The translations under genes and the position numbers were made by a program. Below are positions 9,723 to 22,017 of a DNA stretch of 64,000 bases, one piece after another (the first letter of the stretch is position 1; every line of letters begins with the position of its first letter). Source of the DNA: Vibrio variabilis. Lineage in GTDB: Bacteria; Pseudomonadota; Gammaproteobacteria; Enterobacterales; Vibrionaceae. A model generated the notes under the pieces. That model saw nothing but the letters and a program-made list of their open reading frames with translations. It did not search any database and was not told the DNA's origin. The DNA lies in NCBI RefSeq assembly GCF_003263785.1, contig NZ_JYJK01000046.1, forward strand, positions 17,552 to 81,551, written 5' to 3'.

Positions 9723-11276
9723 TTATTCCCACTCGATAGTTGCAGGTGGCTTACCAGAGATGTCGTAAACCACGCGCGAGATACCGTCTACTTCATTGAT
9801 GATACGGTTAGAAACCTTACCTAGGAAGTCGTATGGTAGGTGCGCCCAGTGAGCCGTCATGAAGTCGATAGTCTCAACAGCACGTAGAGAAACTACCCAG
9901 TCGTATTTACGGCCATCGCCCATTACACCTACAGAACGCACAGGTAGGAATACCGTGAACGCTTGAGATACCTTGTGGTAAAGGTCTGCATTGTGCAACT
10001 CTTCAATGAAGATAGCATCAGCACGGCGCAGTAGATCACAGTACTCTTTCTTGATTTCGCCAAGTACACGTACACCTAGGCCTGGACCTGGGAATGGGTG
10101 ACGATAAAGCATGTTGTATGGAAGACCTAGCTCTAGACCGATCTTACGTACTTCGTCTTTGAATAGCTCGCGTAGCGGCTCAACCAGACCCATTTCCATA
10201 TCATCAGGAAGACCACCCACGTTGTGGTGAGACTTGATGACGTGTGCTTTACCTGTTTTCGATGCTGCAGATTCAATAACATCTGGGTAGATAGTACCTT
10301 GAGCCAACCACTTCGCGTTTTTTAGCTTCTTCGACTCTTCGTCGAATACGTCTACGAATACGTGACCGATAGTCTTACGCTTCTCTTCTGGATCAGACTT
10401 GCCTTCAAGTGCTGCAAGGAAACGCTCTTCTGCATCTACCTTGATGATGTTTAGGCCGAACTTGTCGCCAAACATCTCCATCACTTGCTCGCCTTCGTTT
10501 AGACGAAGTAGACCGTTGTCTACAAATACACACGTCAGTTTGTCGCCGATAGCGCGGTGAACAAGCATCGCCACTACTGATGAGTCAACACCGCCAGACA
10601 GACCTAGAATTACTTCATCGTCGCCCACTTGCTCTTTAATGCGAGCAACCGCGTCTTCAATGATAGAACCAGGCGTCCATAGACGCTCACAGCCACAAGC
10701 GCCAAGAACGAAGTTCTCTAGCATTTGTAGGCCTTGCTTAGTGTGTGTCACTTCTGGGTGGAACTGAACACCGTAGTATTTCTTCTCTTCGTTTGCCATT
10801 GCTGCGTACGGACAGGTATCCGTCTCACCAACTTTTACGAAGTCTGCTGGGATTTCAACAACTTTGTCGCCGTGGCTCATCCAAACATCTTGAGTTTCTT
10901 CAAGATCTTTAAAGATTGCAGAGTCACCAGATACTTTAACTTGTGCGTAGCCAAATTCACGCTCGTTAGAGCCCGCTACTTTACCGCCCAGCTGCTCAGC
11001 CATGGTTTGCATGCCGTAGCACACGCCAAGAACTGGAACACCTGAATCAAATACGTACTGAGGAGCACGTGGAGAGTTGTCTTCCGTAACGCTTTCTGGA
11101 CCACCAGATAGGATGATACCGTCTGGGTTGAATTCACGAATATCCGCTTCTTCTACGTCCCAGCTCCACAGTTCACAGTAAACACCGATTTCACGAACAC
11201 GACGTGCTACTAGCTGCGTGTATTGAGAACCGAAGTCTAGGATCAGAATTCGTTGGTCATGAATATTTTTCGTCAT
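9723..11276 (-). CDS. guaA: GMP synthase (glutamine-hydrolysing)
   Basis: GuaA converts XMP to GMP with glutamine and ATP in the cytoplasm. The 517-residue protein has the class I glutaminase domain first (Cys86 in GVCYGMQ, and His/Glu in QFHPEVTHT). The ATP-pyrophosphatase domain follows (SGGVDSS), then the dimerisation domain ending PPATIEWE. The start is ATG 11276 ([16 protein letters not shown]), matching the usual family N-terminus; an upstream TTG would add three residues. It lies downstream of guaB in the same direction, with a 152-base gap that contains a PurR-like box, so it may be transcribed partly on its own. The reading frame is intact. Confidence 0.98.
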   Translation of the reverse strand: MTKNIHDQRILILDFGSQYTQLVARRVREIGVYCELWSWDVEEADIREFNPDGIILSGGPESVTEDNSPRAPQYVFDSGVPVLGVCYGMQTMAEQLGGKVAGSNEREFGYAQVKVSGDSAIFKDLEETQDVWMSHGDKVVEIPADFVKVGETDTCPYAAMANEEKKYYGVQFHPEVTHTKQGLQMLENFVLGACGCERLWTPGSIIEDAVARIKEQVGDDEVILGLSGGVDSSVVAMLVHRAIGDKLTCVFVDNGLLRLNEGEQVMEMFGDKFGLNIIKVDAEERFLAALEGKSDPEEKRKTIGHVFVDVFDEESKKLKNAKWLAQGTIYPDVIESAASKTGKAHVIKSHHNVGGLPDDMEMGLVEPLRELFKDEVRKIGLELGLPYNMLYRHPFPGPGLGVRVLGEIKKEYCDLLRRADAIFIEELHNADLYHKVSQAFTVFLPVRSVGVMGDGRKYDWVVSLRAVETIDFMTAHWAHLPYDFLGKVSNRIINEVDGISRVVYDISGKPPATIEWE

Positions 11277-11351
11277 TTTGGGCAATCTTATCAGCTAAGT
11301 GTTGAAAACGGAGGCGAGTTTACCCGCCTCTTATCTTTGCTTCAAGGAAAA

Positions 11352-11367
11352 AAGCAAACGTTTACGT
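11352..11367 (-). promoter_or_regulatory. Candidate PurR box upstream of guaA
   Basis: The 16-mer AAGCAAACGTTTACGT matches the PurR consensus ANGCAANCGNTTNCNT at every defined position. It lies in the gap between guaB and guaA, 76 bases upstream of the guaA start. The neighbouring purine genes make the assignment reasonable. Binding is inferred. Confidence 0.65.
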
Positions 11368-11428
11368 AGGATTTATTTCACTACGTTATCGCTAGTAACC
11401 TAAGTGGTTAATTAACCTAAACGATTAA

Positions 11429-12891
<1,463 letters not shown>

Positions 12892-13098
12892 TTGCAATAT
12901 CTCACAATAGAGGAGTTTAAAGGATAATCCGCCCTTATCGTTTCGCATAATAAGGTGATTTGGATTAGATATTGCGGTGGGATTATACGCCCGACGAAAT
13001 CGCTTGGCTACACATTTTTCTATTTTTTATTTGCATTTACCCCCTTGATATGTATTATATTGCCGCTAATTTCCATACTCACGTCTTTGAGATTAGCT

Positions 13099-14475
13099 GT
13101 GTCCCTATCCCCGCGATCTACTTCTCATTCATCTTCTTCCAATCAGAACATTTACACGGTCTCTCGTTTGAATTCCGAAGTACGTTTATTGCTAGAAAAT
13201 GAAATGGGGATTGTCTGGTTAGTCGGTGAAATCTCTAACTTTTCTGCACCTGTTTCTGGTCACTGGTACCTCACGCTAAAAGACTCTCGCGCTCAAGTTA
13301 AGTGCGCTATGTTCCGTGGCAATAATCGCCGAGTGACCTTTAAGCCCGTCAACGGCAATCAAGTATTGGTAAAAGCGCGTCTCTCTTTGTATGAGCCACG
13401 TGGTGACTACCAACTGATCATTGAATCGATGCAACCAGAAGGCGATGGCAGACTGCAGCAAGAATTTGAGAAGCTAAAAATGTCGCTGGCGGCTGAGGGG
13501 TTATTCTCACAGTCACTGAAAAAGCCTCTGCCCTCTCATCCTAAACGCGTGGGTATCATCACTTCTAAAACCGGTGCCGCGCTGTTCGATATTCTCGATG
13601 TCCTGAAAAGACGTGACCCATCACTGCCTGTCGTTATCTACCCAACAACGGTTCAAGGTGATGCGGCGGCGATTGAGATTGCGCAAGCAATTGGACGTGC
13701 CAATAGTCGTAACGAGTGTGATGTGTTGATTGTCGGTCGAGGCGGTGGCTCACTGGAAGATTTATGGTGCTTCAACCATGAAATCGTGGCGAGAACTATT
13801 GCTGCAAGTCAGATCCCTATCATTAGTGCCGTCGGGCATGAAATTGATGTCACTATAGCCGATTATGTTGCCGATGTCCGTGCGCCAACACCAAGTGCAG
13901 CCGCGGAGCTAGTTAGCAATGACACGTCACATAAGCACGAGACACTTAAGAGCCGCGAGCAAAGACTGCGCAATACCATGCAGATTTACCTTGCTCAGCA
14001 AAAACAGCAATTTTCAGCGCTGACACAATCGCTAAATAGTCATCACCCAAAACATCAGCTGCAAAGACAAAGTCAGCTTCTGGATGAGTTTGAATATCGC
14101 TTGAGTGCGGCGATGAAACAACGTTTGTCACAAGAAGCTCTGCGTCTTAACAATAAGCAGCATCGATTGATGGCGCTGTCTCCAGACCGTCAATTGGAAA
14201 AGCAATCAAACCGACTGATTCAATTGCAAGCTCGACTCAAACAAGCGATACAGAAACAGCTCGATACTGCCAAGCATCAGTTCGCCGTTACAGCAGGAAA
14301 ACTGGATACCGTCAGCCCACTCGCGACGCTACAACGCGGGTATTCGATTACTCAAGACAGCAATGGTCAGGTGATCACAAATGCCAACAATGTCGAAGTC
14401 GGTAGTACCATAACGACGAAACTCGATAACGGTGTTATCGAGTCTCAGGTTATTCGTACAGGGGATATTGGCTAA
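13099..14475 (+). CDS. xseA: Exodeoxyribonuclease VII large subunit
   Basis: XseA is the large subunit of the nuclease that degrades single-stranded DNA to oligonucleotides. The start is set at GTG 13099 (read as [10 protein letters not shown]), because the family begins a few residues before [16 protein letters not shown] and the product is then 458 residues. Longer upstream reading is low-complexity and hydrophobic. The N-terminal OB-fold holds [20 protein letters not shown]. The catalytic region holds [16 protein letters not shown] and the [17 protein letters not shown] segment. A long coiled-coil region follows (about residues 270-400). It is transcribed away from guaB, as in E. coli. Confidence 0.95.
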   Translation: MSLSPRSTSHSSSSNQNIYTVSRLNSEVRLLLENEMGIVWLVGEISNFSAPVSGHWYLTLKDSRAQVKCAMFRGNNRRVTFKPVNGNQVLVKARLSLYEPRGDYQLIIESMQPEGDGRLQQEFEKLKMSLAAEGLFSQSLKKPLPSHPKRVGIITSKTGAALFDILDVLKRRDPSLPVVIYPTTVQGDAAAIEIAQAIGRANSRNECDVLIVGRGGGSLEDLWCFNHEIVARTIAASQIPIISAVGHEIDVTIADYVADVRAPTPSAAAELVSNDTSHKHETLKSREQRLRNTMQIYLAQQKQQFSALTQSLNSHHPKHQLQRQSQLLDEFEYRLSAAMKQRLSQEALRLNNKQHRLMALSPDRQLEKQSNRLIQLQARLKQAIQKQLDTAKHQFAVTAGKLDTVSPLATLQRGYSITQDSNGQVITNANNVEVGSTITTKLDNGVIESQVIRTGDIG

Positions 14476-14490
14476 TCTAGCCAGACTTGC

Positions 14491-14721
14491 CTAGTCCAAA
14501 GCCTCAAAGACAAATTTCACTCGGGACTTGGATTTGAGCTCATTGCAGCTATTACAAAAGTAGCTCGCAGAGCCACACGCCTGTAACTTCTCTAACTCAG
14601 CGTCACAATCGGGACAAAAACCGATCTTTTTGTAGTGGCGTTGACAATCACTACAGTGATACTGACCATCCCAATCTAATTCTTGATGACACGTCGGACA
14701 GTTATTTTGTGTATTTGTCAT
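14491..14721 (-). CDS. yfgJ: YfgJ-like zinc-ribbon protein
   Basis: This 76-residue protein contains four CxxC knuckles (CPTC, CSDC, CPDC, CNSC), enough for two zinc ribbons, and ends in SKSRVKFVFEALD. It resembles E. coli YfgJ (DUF1407), whose gene is also near xseA and der. Its molecular role is unknown. It converges on xseA with 15 bases between the stops. Confidence 0.85.
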   Translation of the reverse strand: MTNTQNNCPTCHQELDWDGQYHCSDCQRHYKKIGFCPDCDAELEKLQACGSASYFCNSCNELKSKSRVKFVFEALD

Positions 14722-14848
14722 GACTCGTACCTATATTAGCAATATTTAATATTAGCATCATACGACTTTCATTGCAGACAACGCATTGATGCTAATCAAA
14801 ATCACCTTTCAGTCTTGGCTCTGTCTAAATACTCCGTCCACTCTGGAG

Positions 14849-15883
14849 CTAAGAAGCAAGCATTTGAGAATACGTGGTCATTGGGACGGTGCGTCGGTTG
14901 CGTCGTTTCACCTTGTACATCTCAGCATCCGCTTTACGGATCAACTTGTCCATCGGCAAATCAGAGCAACACTCTTTGGTAGCAAAACCTACACTAACAG
15001 AGATATTGGTCTCTTCCAGTGTCACTGGCTTATTCAATTCGCTACTCAGAGTCTCATAGAACTCTCGAGCCCCCTCTTCGCTTGGAAAACAGCAAAATGC
15101 CAAGAACTCATCGCCACCATAACGACCGAGAACCGCTTGAGGCGGCAGTATCGCTTTGAGTTCTTTCGCCACCGCTTTTAGTACTTTATCACCAAAGTAA
15201 TGACCGTATTCGTCGTTCACCTGTTTAAACTTGTCGATGTCGACAAAAAAGCAGCCCAGTATATTTCCATCGAAGCAATGACTCTTCTCGACTCTCTCAA
15301 GAAGCTCACGTCGATTTAAACAGTGTGTGAGAGGATCCATCTGAGCTTGGAAAGTGAGCTTGTCTTCAAGCGCATATTTCTCAAGCGCCACCGAATATAC
15401 TGCGGCAAGTGATTCTAACACCTCCACCTCAATGGCTTCCGGCGTCGCTGTGCTGTTACTATAGAGAGCAAACGTCCCTAAACAATGTTGCTGTGTAGAA
15501 ATAACGGGCACCGACCAACAGGCTCGAATATCAGCAGAAGCTGCCAGCTCTGTGTACGGTTGCCAGTTACAGTGCTGTGTCACATCTTCAACGATCACTG
15601 AGCGCTTTAGAAAAGCGGCGGCGCCACAGGATCCAACACGCTCACCGATAGCGATGCCATCTATGGCCTCATTGTATGCAATGGGCAGGTTGGGCGCTGC
15701 CACTGTGTGCAAACAATGGGTTTCTTCATCCAATGATAAAATTGAAACTCGTTTGTCCGGAAACAAGCGTTCTGTCAGCTTGACTATCCTTGACACTAAC
15801 TGGGATTGGGGAAGTCCCAGCGCGAGATCCTTTAATAAGTTATTCATGCCTTTATGGGCATCGATCAGCAAGTCTTTATTCAT
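14849..15883 (-). CDS. GAF-GGDEF diguanylate cyclase
   Basis: The protein is predicted to make cyclic di-GMP from two GTP. A GAF sensor domain spans about residues 20-170 (with IGERVGSCGAAAF and CWSVPVIS). The GGDEF domain spans about 180-335 with DPLTHCLNRREL, FVDIDKFKQVND and an intact GRYGGDEF active site. The usual RxxD inhibitory site before GGDEF is absent: the matching residues are PPQA. There is no membrane segment or signal peptide, so it should be cytosolic. The ligand of the GAF domain is unknown. It stands alone on the minus strand. Confidence 0.93.
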   Translation of the reverse strand: MNKDLLIDAHKGMNNLLKDLALGLPQSQLVSRIVKLTERLFPDKRVSILSLDEETHCLHTVAAPNLPIAYNEAIDGIAIGERVGSCGAAAFLKRSVIVEDVTQHCNWQPYTELAASADIRACWSVPVISTQQHCLGTFALYSNSTATPEAIEVEVLESLAAVYSVALEKYALEDKLTFQAQMDPLTHCLNRRELLERVEKSHCFDGNILGCFFVDIDKFKQVNDEYGHYFGDKVLKAVAKELKAILPPQAVLGRYGGDEFLAFCCFPSEEGAREFYETLSSELNKPVTLEETNISVSVGFATKECCSDLPMDKLIRKADAEMYKVKRRNRRTVPMTTYSQMLAS

Positions 15884-16254
15884 AGTTCGCGTCTTTTTGT
15901 TTGCTGCTTTATCACTCTCGCAAAGCGGATAGCAGACTGTTTATTATGCGCTTCAGGCACATACTAACACAGGGGACAGATAGATGAACTATTGACCAAA
16001 AGAATATTTGAACGTAATTTAACCTTTAAAGCCTTACATGCGCCGAACAAGGTGATGCAGCGAAAACGATCTTTATATGATCATCTTCAAAAGCTAGCTT
16101 GATCAGCGATCTGCTTAAAAAAGAACATTTATATAACCACACACCGAAAGCATAAGTTACATATCCTGTATTTCGATTTTTAACAAAACAAAAATCCAAT
16201 CTTTAAGTAAAATAAGAGCCCACACAGAGTTTCATAAAAAGATCGTATTTGTCA
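15884..16254. other. Intergenic region without a detected gene
   Basis: This 371-base AT-rich stretch lies between the GGDEF gene and the AlaX-like gene, both on the minus strand. It presumably carries the GGDEF promoter. I see no coding region, hairpin terminator or repeat that I can support. Confidence 0.5.
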
Positions 16255-17118
16255 TTATTGAATTACATCGGTGTGCATTTCGATATAGCTCCCATCGATA
16301 GCACGCAGCTCAACGTTGATTCTTGAAAACGCTTGTGTCGACGAAATGTGAGTTCCTCCGCAAGGCATGACAACATCTACACCGTCCAAATGACAATGCC
16401 AGTAACGAGAACTGGTCAAATAGGGGCCTTCAAGCCTCATCGTTACATCACTTGGTACACTTAGCCAATCTTGCAGTTGCTGATTAACCTTAGTTTCGAT
16501 ATCTGCGAGCTCTTCCAACACTTGTGCGGTATTCAAACCACGCTTTCGCAGCGTCTTGCCCAGTCGATAGTTGTCAAAACAGCGATCTGGCGATACAAAA
16601 CTCTGCTCTTGAGCATAACTATTAAAATCATAGTGCCCCAAGCCGTCTTTTCGATCGGCATCTTTTCGCCAGTAGGCTAACGCCAAGACTTTATTCAGTG
16701 CGAGTGAGGCAATATGACCGGCGCTATGTCCTCGGCTCAGGCTTTGTTGATATTGCTTGTCGACTTGTAGAATCACGCTTTGCTTCTCGGTCAGCTCGGC
16801 ACCCTTTACAATACGGTGAACGACGACAAATTCCCAACCTTCAGTATCACGCTTAACCGGTATCGACTCTGCAACGTAAAGAACGCCAGTGGCCATTTCA
16901 ACGGCACCCACTAGACAATCGATAACCTCATAATCAACACCGCTTACCGACAGTGTGCCTTTATCTGCGGGATGATCCGGCCAGATATGACTGACAGGAT
17001 GAAAAGGCGTCTCTGCGACGACGACGTCACAGTATTGTTCGGTTTGAGAGAGAAGTTGGATCTGACTTTCTAGCGTCCAAACTTGATGGCAAAAGTGCAC
17101 CTTAGTGGCTGTTATCAT
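16255..17118 (-). CDS. AlaX-like alanyl-tRNA editing hydrolase
   Basis: This is a free-standing relative of the AlaRS editing domain that removes serine or glycine wrongly attached to tRNA-Ala. The two zinc-binding motifs are present: HxxxH in RGHSAGH (around residue 131) and CxxxH in MPCGGTHIS (around 255). At 287 residues it is of the medium or long AlaX type and has an N-terminal beta-barrel-like part. ATG 17118 is preferred because GAGG lies eight bases upstream. It is a single gene upstream of the der terminator. Substrate specificity is not shown by the sequence. Confidence 0.85.
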   Translation of the reverse strand: MITATKVHFCHQVWTLESQIQLLSQTEQYCDVVVAETPFHPVSHIWPDHPADKGTLSVSGVDYEVIDCLVGAVEMATGVLYVAESIPVKRDTEGWEFVVVHRIVKGAELTEKQSVILQVDKQYQQSLSRGHSAGHIASLALNKVLALAYWRKDADRKDGLGHYDFNSYAQEQSFVSPDRCFDNYRLGKTLRKRGLNTAQVLEELADIETKVNQQLQDWLSVPSDVTMRLEGPYLTSSRYWHCHLDGVDVVMPCGGTHISSTQAFSRINVELRAIDGSYIEMHTDVIQ

Positions 17119-17156
17119 CAACCTTTCCTCACGACATAACTTTTATTCAACACAAA

Positions 17157-17184
17157 AAAACGCCCTCTGATTCAGAGGGCGTCA
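17157..17184 (-). terminator. Terminator of der
   Basis: On the minus strand, ACGCCCTCTGA and TCAGAGGGCGT form a stem with a short loop, followed by seven T, 14 bases past the der stop. Confidence 0.93.
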
Positions 17185-17197
17185 TTACGCTAATGCT

Positions 17198-18685
17198 TTA
17201 TTTCTTAGGACGACCTTTCATCATAGTCATCAGGCGCTTACGCTTACGCTCTTGAGAAAGAGTCATCTTACTCGTTTTACCTTCGAACGGGTTGTCACTG
17301 CTCTGGAAGTTAATTCGAATTGGCGTCCCCATGATTTCCAATGAACGGCGATAGTAGTTCATCAGGTAGCGCTTGTAAGAATCTGGCAGCTCGTTCACTA
17401 GGTTACCGTGAACAACAACGATTGGCGGGTTATAACCACCAGCGTGCGCATACTTCAGCTTCACGCGGCGACCACGAACCATCGGCGGTTGGTGATCTTC
17501 TGTTGCCATTTTCATGATGCGAGTCAGTACTGATGTACCTACACGCGTCGTCGCCGACTTGTACGCTTCTTGAACAGATTCGAACAAGTGACCAACGCCT
17601 GTGCCGTGAAGCGCAGAGATAAAGTGAATACGGGCAAAATCCACAAAGCCTAGACGACGGTCTAGCTCTTTTTTCACCTGCTCTTTCACGTCTGTATCCA
17701 AACCATCCCACTTGTTCACAGCGAGAACAATTGAGCGACCTGCGTTAAGGGCAAAACCTAACAAGCTAAGATCTTGGTCTGAGATATTCTCGCGGGCATC
17801 GATAACTACCAATACCACGTTAGCATCTTCAATCGCTTTTAGCGTTTGAACCACTGAGAACTTCTCAACCGTTTCATTGATGCGCTTACGACGACGCACG
17901 CCTGCAGTATCAATCAGAACGTATTCACGGCCATCGCGCTCCATCGGGATATAAATGGAGTCACGTGTCGTACCTGGCATGTCATAAACCACCACACGCT
18001 CTTCACCAAGAATACGGTTAGTCAGGGTTGATTTACCAACGTTTGGACGACCAATGATCGCCAGTTTAATTGGCTGATCTTGAAGACGCTTGTACTCAGC
18101 TTCCGCTTCTTCTTCGGTATAGTCGAGTTTCTCATCTTCCGCATCTTCAAACATGGTCAGGTCTTCGATTTCACCTTCAGTTTCAGAAAGGTGCTCAAAG
18201 AAAGGATCCAAGGCGCGGTCAAGCAGAGCGGTCACACCACGGCCATGAGCCGCAGCAATGTGATACATGTTTTCAACACCTAGCTGCCAAAACTCAGCGC
18301 TTGCAGCATCAGCATCAATACCATCTACCTTGTTCACAACAAGGAAAGCTGGCTTTTCAATTTTACGTAGGTGGTTGGCAATCGCTTCATCCGCAACCGT
18401 CAAACCCGCACGGCCATCCACAAGGAATAGCACGACGTCAGCTTCTTCAATCGCAGCTAACGATTGTTCCGCCATTTTGGTTTCTACACCTTCTTCAGTG
18501 CCATCAATACCACCAGTATCGATAACAATGAACTCATTCTCACCCAACTGAGCTTGACCATATTTACGGTCGCGCGTTAGTCCCGGAAAATCCGCTACCA
18601 ATGCATCACGCGTACGCGTCAGTCTATTAAACAGTGTCGACTTACCCACATTCGGGCGTCCAACTAGGGCAACAACAGGTAACAT
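17198..18685 (-). CDS. der: Ribosome biogenesis GTPase Der (EngA)
   Basis: Der is a tandem-GTPase needed for assembly of the 50S ribosomal subunit. The first G domain has GRPNVGKST at residues 9-17, DTGG and NKVD. The second has GRPNVGKST near 218, DTAGV and NKWD. They are separated by an acidic linker ([20 protein letters not shown]). A KH-like domain follows, ending in a basic tail MMKGRPKK. It is 495 residues, normal length with an intact frame. It lies downstream of bamB, as in other gammaproteobacteria, but a terminator-like hairpin separates the two. Confidence 0.98.
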   Translation of the reverse strand: MLPVVALVGRPNVGKSTLFNRLTRTRDALVADFPGLTRDRKYGQAQLGENEFIVIDTGGIDGTEEGVETKMAEQSLAAIEEADVVLFLVDGRAGLTVADEAIANHLRKIEKPAFLVVNKVDGIDADAASAEFWQLGVENMYHIAAAHGRGVTALLDRALDPFFEHLSETEGEIEDLTMFEDAEDEKLDYTEEEAEAEYKRLQDQPIKLAIIGRPNVGKSTLTNRILGEERVVVYDMPGTTRDSIYIPMERDGREYVLIDTAGVRRRKRINETVEKFSVVQTLKAIEDANVVLVVIDARENISDQDLSLLGFALNAGRSIVLAVNKWDGLDTDVKEQVKKELDRRLGFVDFARIHFISALHGTGVGHLFESVQEAYKSATTRVGTSVLTRIMKMATEDHQPPMVRGRRVKLKYAHAGGYNPPIVVVHGNLVNELPDSYKRYLMNYYRRSLEIMGTPIRINFQSSDNPFEGKTSKMTLSQERKRKRLMTMMKGRPKK

Positions 18686-18802
18686 ATTAACCTCTACAAT
18701 TATTTCTTATTGTAGTTATAGGTAAAAATGCTCTCGTTTTCCTATAACCACAACGTATTCTATCTATCCGAGCTCGAAAAGATCCTTTTGCTTCGCAGCA
18801 AT

Positions 18803-18842
18803 AAAACGGCTCCTAACTGAAAATCAGCCAGGAGCCGTTTGT
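18803..18842 (-). terminator. Terminator-like hairpin after bamB
   Basis: On the minus strand, AAACGGCTCCT pairs with AGGAGCCGTTT around an 18-base loop and is followed by a short T stretch. It lies 18 bases after the bamB stop and may reduce read-through into der. Confidence 0.8.
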
Positions 18843-18859
18843 GAATTATATCACGCTTT

Positions 18860-20016
18860 CTAGTTAATGGTGAGTTTCTTTATTTCACCGTCGCGATTGA
18901 TGATCACGTAGCCGCCTGGTACCAATGTTGGCCCTACCGCCATGCCGCTGTCATTCGTCATTTGTTGCGCTACAAACTCACCTGTTTGACGATCAAGCCA
19001 GTGCAGATAACCTAGGCTGTCACCCACCACAAGGTAACCATCGACAATCACAGGAGCAGTCAACTGACGGTTCTCAAGCTGGCTATTTTCCCAAAGCTCG
19101 GTACCACTGCGCGCATCAACGGCAATAACATGATCCGTTTCTGAGATCAAAAACAGGCTGCGGTTGTCCGTGGTCATATCTGTAGCAGAGGAGTAGTTAC
19201 GCTTCCAGATTGGGTTACCAGAACGAAGATCAATAGAAATCAACTGACCATTGAAGCCCACTGTATACAGCGTGCCGCCTAGGATAATGGGTGAGGAGTC
19301 AACATCCACCAAACGGTCAATTTCAGTCGCACCTTTTGGTGTACCCACAGGCTGCTGCCAAATCAGCTGACCACGTTCAATAATGCGGCCGCCAAACGAC
19401 CATTCGCGGTGCCCCAGAACACACCACCAGACACCGTTGCAGGAGCACTATCACCGCGCAGTGTTAGGTTTGGAACGTCAGTACTGATTGCCCAACGCTC
19501 TTCACCAGTGGTTTGTTCTAGAGCCGTTAATACGCCTTGACTCGTGTGCACCATAACAAGACTGGAGTCCGCTACAGGCATCGCCAGAACTTCACCGTTC
19601 ACTTCTGCTCGCCAAAGCTCTTCACCTGTCTCGACGTCAAGCGCAATCACTTCGCCATTTTCACTGCCGATGTAAAGCTTTTGATAGGCTGCAGCGATGC
19701 CACCTGAAAGTCGAGCTGTCACCTCGCCGGTGATATCCACCTGCCAAAGAGTTTTGCCCGTTTCCGGATCCATGGCTTTCACTTCACCTTCACGGCTAGC
19801 AACAAACAGCTTGTCATACGCGTAGACCGGAGACAGCTTTGAGAAGAAACTTCCAACGCCATCGCCAATGCTTGAAGACCACTCCGTGCTTGGTGTGAAC
19901 TCACTTTGCACTTCCGGCAACGGCGCCATAATGATGGTGTCCTCTTCACTCGAACACCCAGCAAGTACACCTAATACCGAGATAGAAAGTAATACCTTTT
20001 TAACGAGTCTATTCAT
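18860..20016 (-). CDS. bamB: Outer-membrane assembly lipoprotein BamB (frameshifted)
   Basis: BamB is the beta-propeller lipoprotein of the BAM complex that inserts outer-membrane proteins. The signal peptide ends in a lipobox (LGVLAGCSSEED, Cys21). Propeller blades contain repeated GxLxALDxxTGExxW patterns such as VIALDVETGEELW. The frame breaks near 19381, where GCATTATTGAACG should be GCATTAATTGAACG, giving ALIERGQLIWQQPVGTPKG. One restored A gives 385 residues. It is the last gene of the rodZ-ispG-hisS-yfgM-bamB group, 12 bases after yfgM. The break is probably a sequencing error. Confidence 0.93.
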
Positions 20017-20028
20017 CGGCTATAGCCC

Positions 20029-20643
20029 TTACTTGGCAAGATCATCCAATTTAAGCTGTAGCGCTTGGCTAGCATCTTGTGCTTGCTGCGCTTCGGTGTA
20101 AGCGGTATATGCCGCATCACGATCGCCTTCGCGAATCGCGATGTCACCACGAAGCTCTGCCACACGACCAGCCCAGGCTGTGTCCGTGATTTTATCAAGT
20201 TCAGCGCGAGCACCCGCGTTGTCACCGGATTCAATCATTAGACGTGCAATACGATAAGTCACTAGCGGAGTAATCGCCGCATCTTTGGTATTGCTTTGCG
20301 CCCACTGAAGCTGAGTCAATGCATCTTCAAAGTTGCCTGCTTCCACTTGGGCTTTTGCCAATTGCATTGCTGCTAGAACCGCGTATTCGCTATCTTTGCT
20401 GGTATCGATAAATGCTTGTACATCTGCACTTGAGTCTGCGCCTTTTGCGACAATGGACTCAACGGCTTTGCTGTACTGTTCTGATGCTGCTTCCTGAGCT
20501 TGGACAACGGAATCTTGATAATAACGCCAGCCAAATAAACCACCTAGACCAACAACAACGCCAAGCACAACGGCTTTGCCGTTCTCTTTCCACCAGTCTT
20601 TGATCGCTTCAACTTGTTGTTCTTCAGAATCGTAGAGTTCCAC
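20029..20643 (-). CDS. yfgM: YfgM, periplasmic TPR protein of the Sec translocon
   Basis: YfgM is a single-pass inner-membrane protein that associates with SecYEG and periplasmic chaperones. The start is GTG 20643 with GAGGA seven bases upstream. A short cytoplasmic N-terminus (MELYDSEEQQVEAIKDWWK) is followed by one membrane helix (about residues 24-41) and a periplasmic TPR-like helical region. Length is 204 residues. It sits between hisS and bamB, as in E. coli. Confidence 0.92.
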   Translation of the reverse strand: MELYDSEEQQVEAIKDWWKENGKAVVLGVVVGLGGLFGWRYYQDSVVQAQEAASEQYSKAVESIVAKGADSSADVQAFIDTSKDSEYAVLAAMQLAKAQVEAGNFEDALTQLQWAQSNTKDAAITPLVTYRIARLMIESGDNAGARAELDKITDTAWAGRVAELRGDIAIREGDRDAAYTAYTEAQQAQDASQALQLKLDDLAK

Positions 20644-20722
20644 TTCCTGTCCTCTTAAAAGAAATCGTTACCTAAACGAATAGGCAGCTGAAACCTCGCT
20701 GCCTATTGTTTTAGGTTTAAAC

Positions 20723-21991
20723 TTAAATAATATCTGCTAATTTAGCGGCTAACTCGGTTTGAGCAACAGTTTCTTGCTCTCCGCCCTGCAAATCTTTGAC
20801 CACGACCGTATTCTCAGCCACTTCAGTCTCACCAAGCACAAGAGCATATACCGCCCCGACTTTGTCTGCGCGTTTGAATTGTTTCTTGAAGTTACCGCCA
20901 CCAAAGTGGTTCATTACTCGAATACCTGGGATCGCTTCACGAAGACTTTCAGCAAGCTTCATGCCTGCCATCATAGTGCCTTCACCAGCGGTGACGACAT
21001 AAACGTCAACACTGCGACGAACGTCAGTCAGTTCAAGCGTTTCCATCATCAGAACCAGACGCTCAAGACCCATAGCGAAGCCAACTGCTGGTGTTGCTTT
21101 ACCGCCAAGCTGTTCAACAAGGCCGTCGTAACGACCACCGCCACATACAGTGCCTTGAGCACCTAGGCTTTCAGTGATCCACTCGAAAACAGTACGGTTG
21201 TAGTAATCCAGGCCACGAACCAAACGTTGGTTAACCGTATATTCGATGCCTGCTGCGTCAAGAAGTTCACATAGACCGGCAAAATGTGCTTTTGATTCTT
21301 CATCGAGGTAGTCAGAAAGCTCTGGCGCATCCACCAAGATCGCTTGAACGTCTGGGTTTTTGCTATCCAATACGCGTAATGGGTTGGTGTGCATGCGACG
21401 TTTGCTGTCTTCATCCAACACATCAACGTGCTGCTCTAGGTGAGCAATCAGTGCCGTACGGTAGTTAGCGCGCGCTTCTAGAGAACCAATAGAGTTCAGT
21501 TCTAGACGAACATGCTTGTCGATACCCAGCTCACGCCAAAGACGCGCGGTCATCATAATAAGTTCAGCGTCAACGTCAGGACCGTTTAGGCCAAATACTT
21601 CCACACCACATTGGTGGAACTGACGGTAGCGACCTTTTTGCGGACGCTCGTGACGGAACATTGGACCCATGTACCACAAACGCTGCTCTTGGTTGTAAAG
21701 CAGACCGTTTTCAATACCTGCACGAACACAGCCAGCTGTGCCTTCTGGACGCAGTGTTAGGCTATCGCCGTTGCGGTCTTCAAAGGTGTACATCTCTTTC
21801 TCAACCACATCAGTCACTTCACCGATAGCACGGCTGAATAGATGGGTCATCTCAACGATTGGCATACGTACTTCGTTGTAGCCATATGCGCTGACCACAT
21901 GCTTCACTGTATTCTCAACTTTTTGCCAAAGTGGAGATTGTGTTGGGAGGCAGTCGTTCATGCCTCGGATTGCTTGAATAGTTTTTGCCAC
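20723..21991 (-). CDS. hisS: Histidyl-tRNA synthetase
   Basis: This class II synthetase charges tRNA-His. It starts at GTG 21991 ([16 protein letters not shown]). Motif 2 is in [18 protein letters not shown], the histidine-A loop is [14 protein letters not shown], and motif 3 is GFAMGLERL. The C-terminal anticodon-binding domain follows. At 422 residues it is standard length. It follows ispG by 26 bases in the same operon. Confidence 0.98.
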   Translation of the reverse strand: MAKTIQAIRGMNDCLPTQSPLWQKVENTVKHVVSAYGYNEVRMPIVEMTHLFSRAIGEVTDVVEKEMYTFEDRNGDSLTLRPEGTAGCVRAGIENGLLYNQEQRLWYMGPMFRHERPQKGRYRQFHQCGVEVFGLNGPDVDAELIMMTARLWRELGIDKHVRLELNSIGSLEARANYRTALIAHLEQHVDVLDEDSKRRMHTNPLRVLDSKNPDVQAILVDAPELSDYLDEESKAHFAGLCELLDAAGIEYTVNQRLVRGLDYYNRTVFEWITESLGAQGTVCGGGRYDGLVEQLGGKATPAVGFAMGLERLVLMMETLELTDVRRSVDVYVVTAGEGTMMAGMKLAESLREAIPGIRVMNHFGGGNFKKQFKRADKVGAVYALVLGETEVAENTVVVKDLQGGEQETVAQTELAAKLADII

Positions 21992-22017
21992 AGTTTAATA
22001 CCGTAATTTCGTTGAGA

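Noticed and set aside
12955..13098. N-terminal extension of XseA
   Set aside because: The extra 48 residues are hydrophobic and unlike the family; GTG 13099 gives the expected length.
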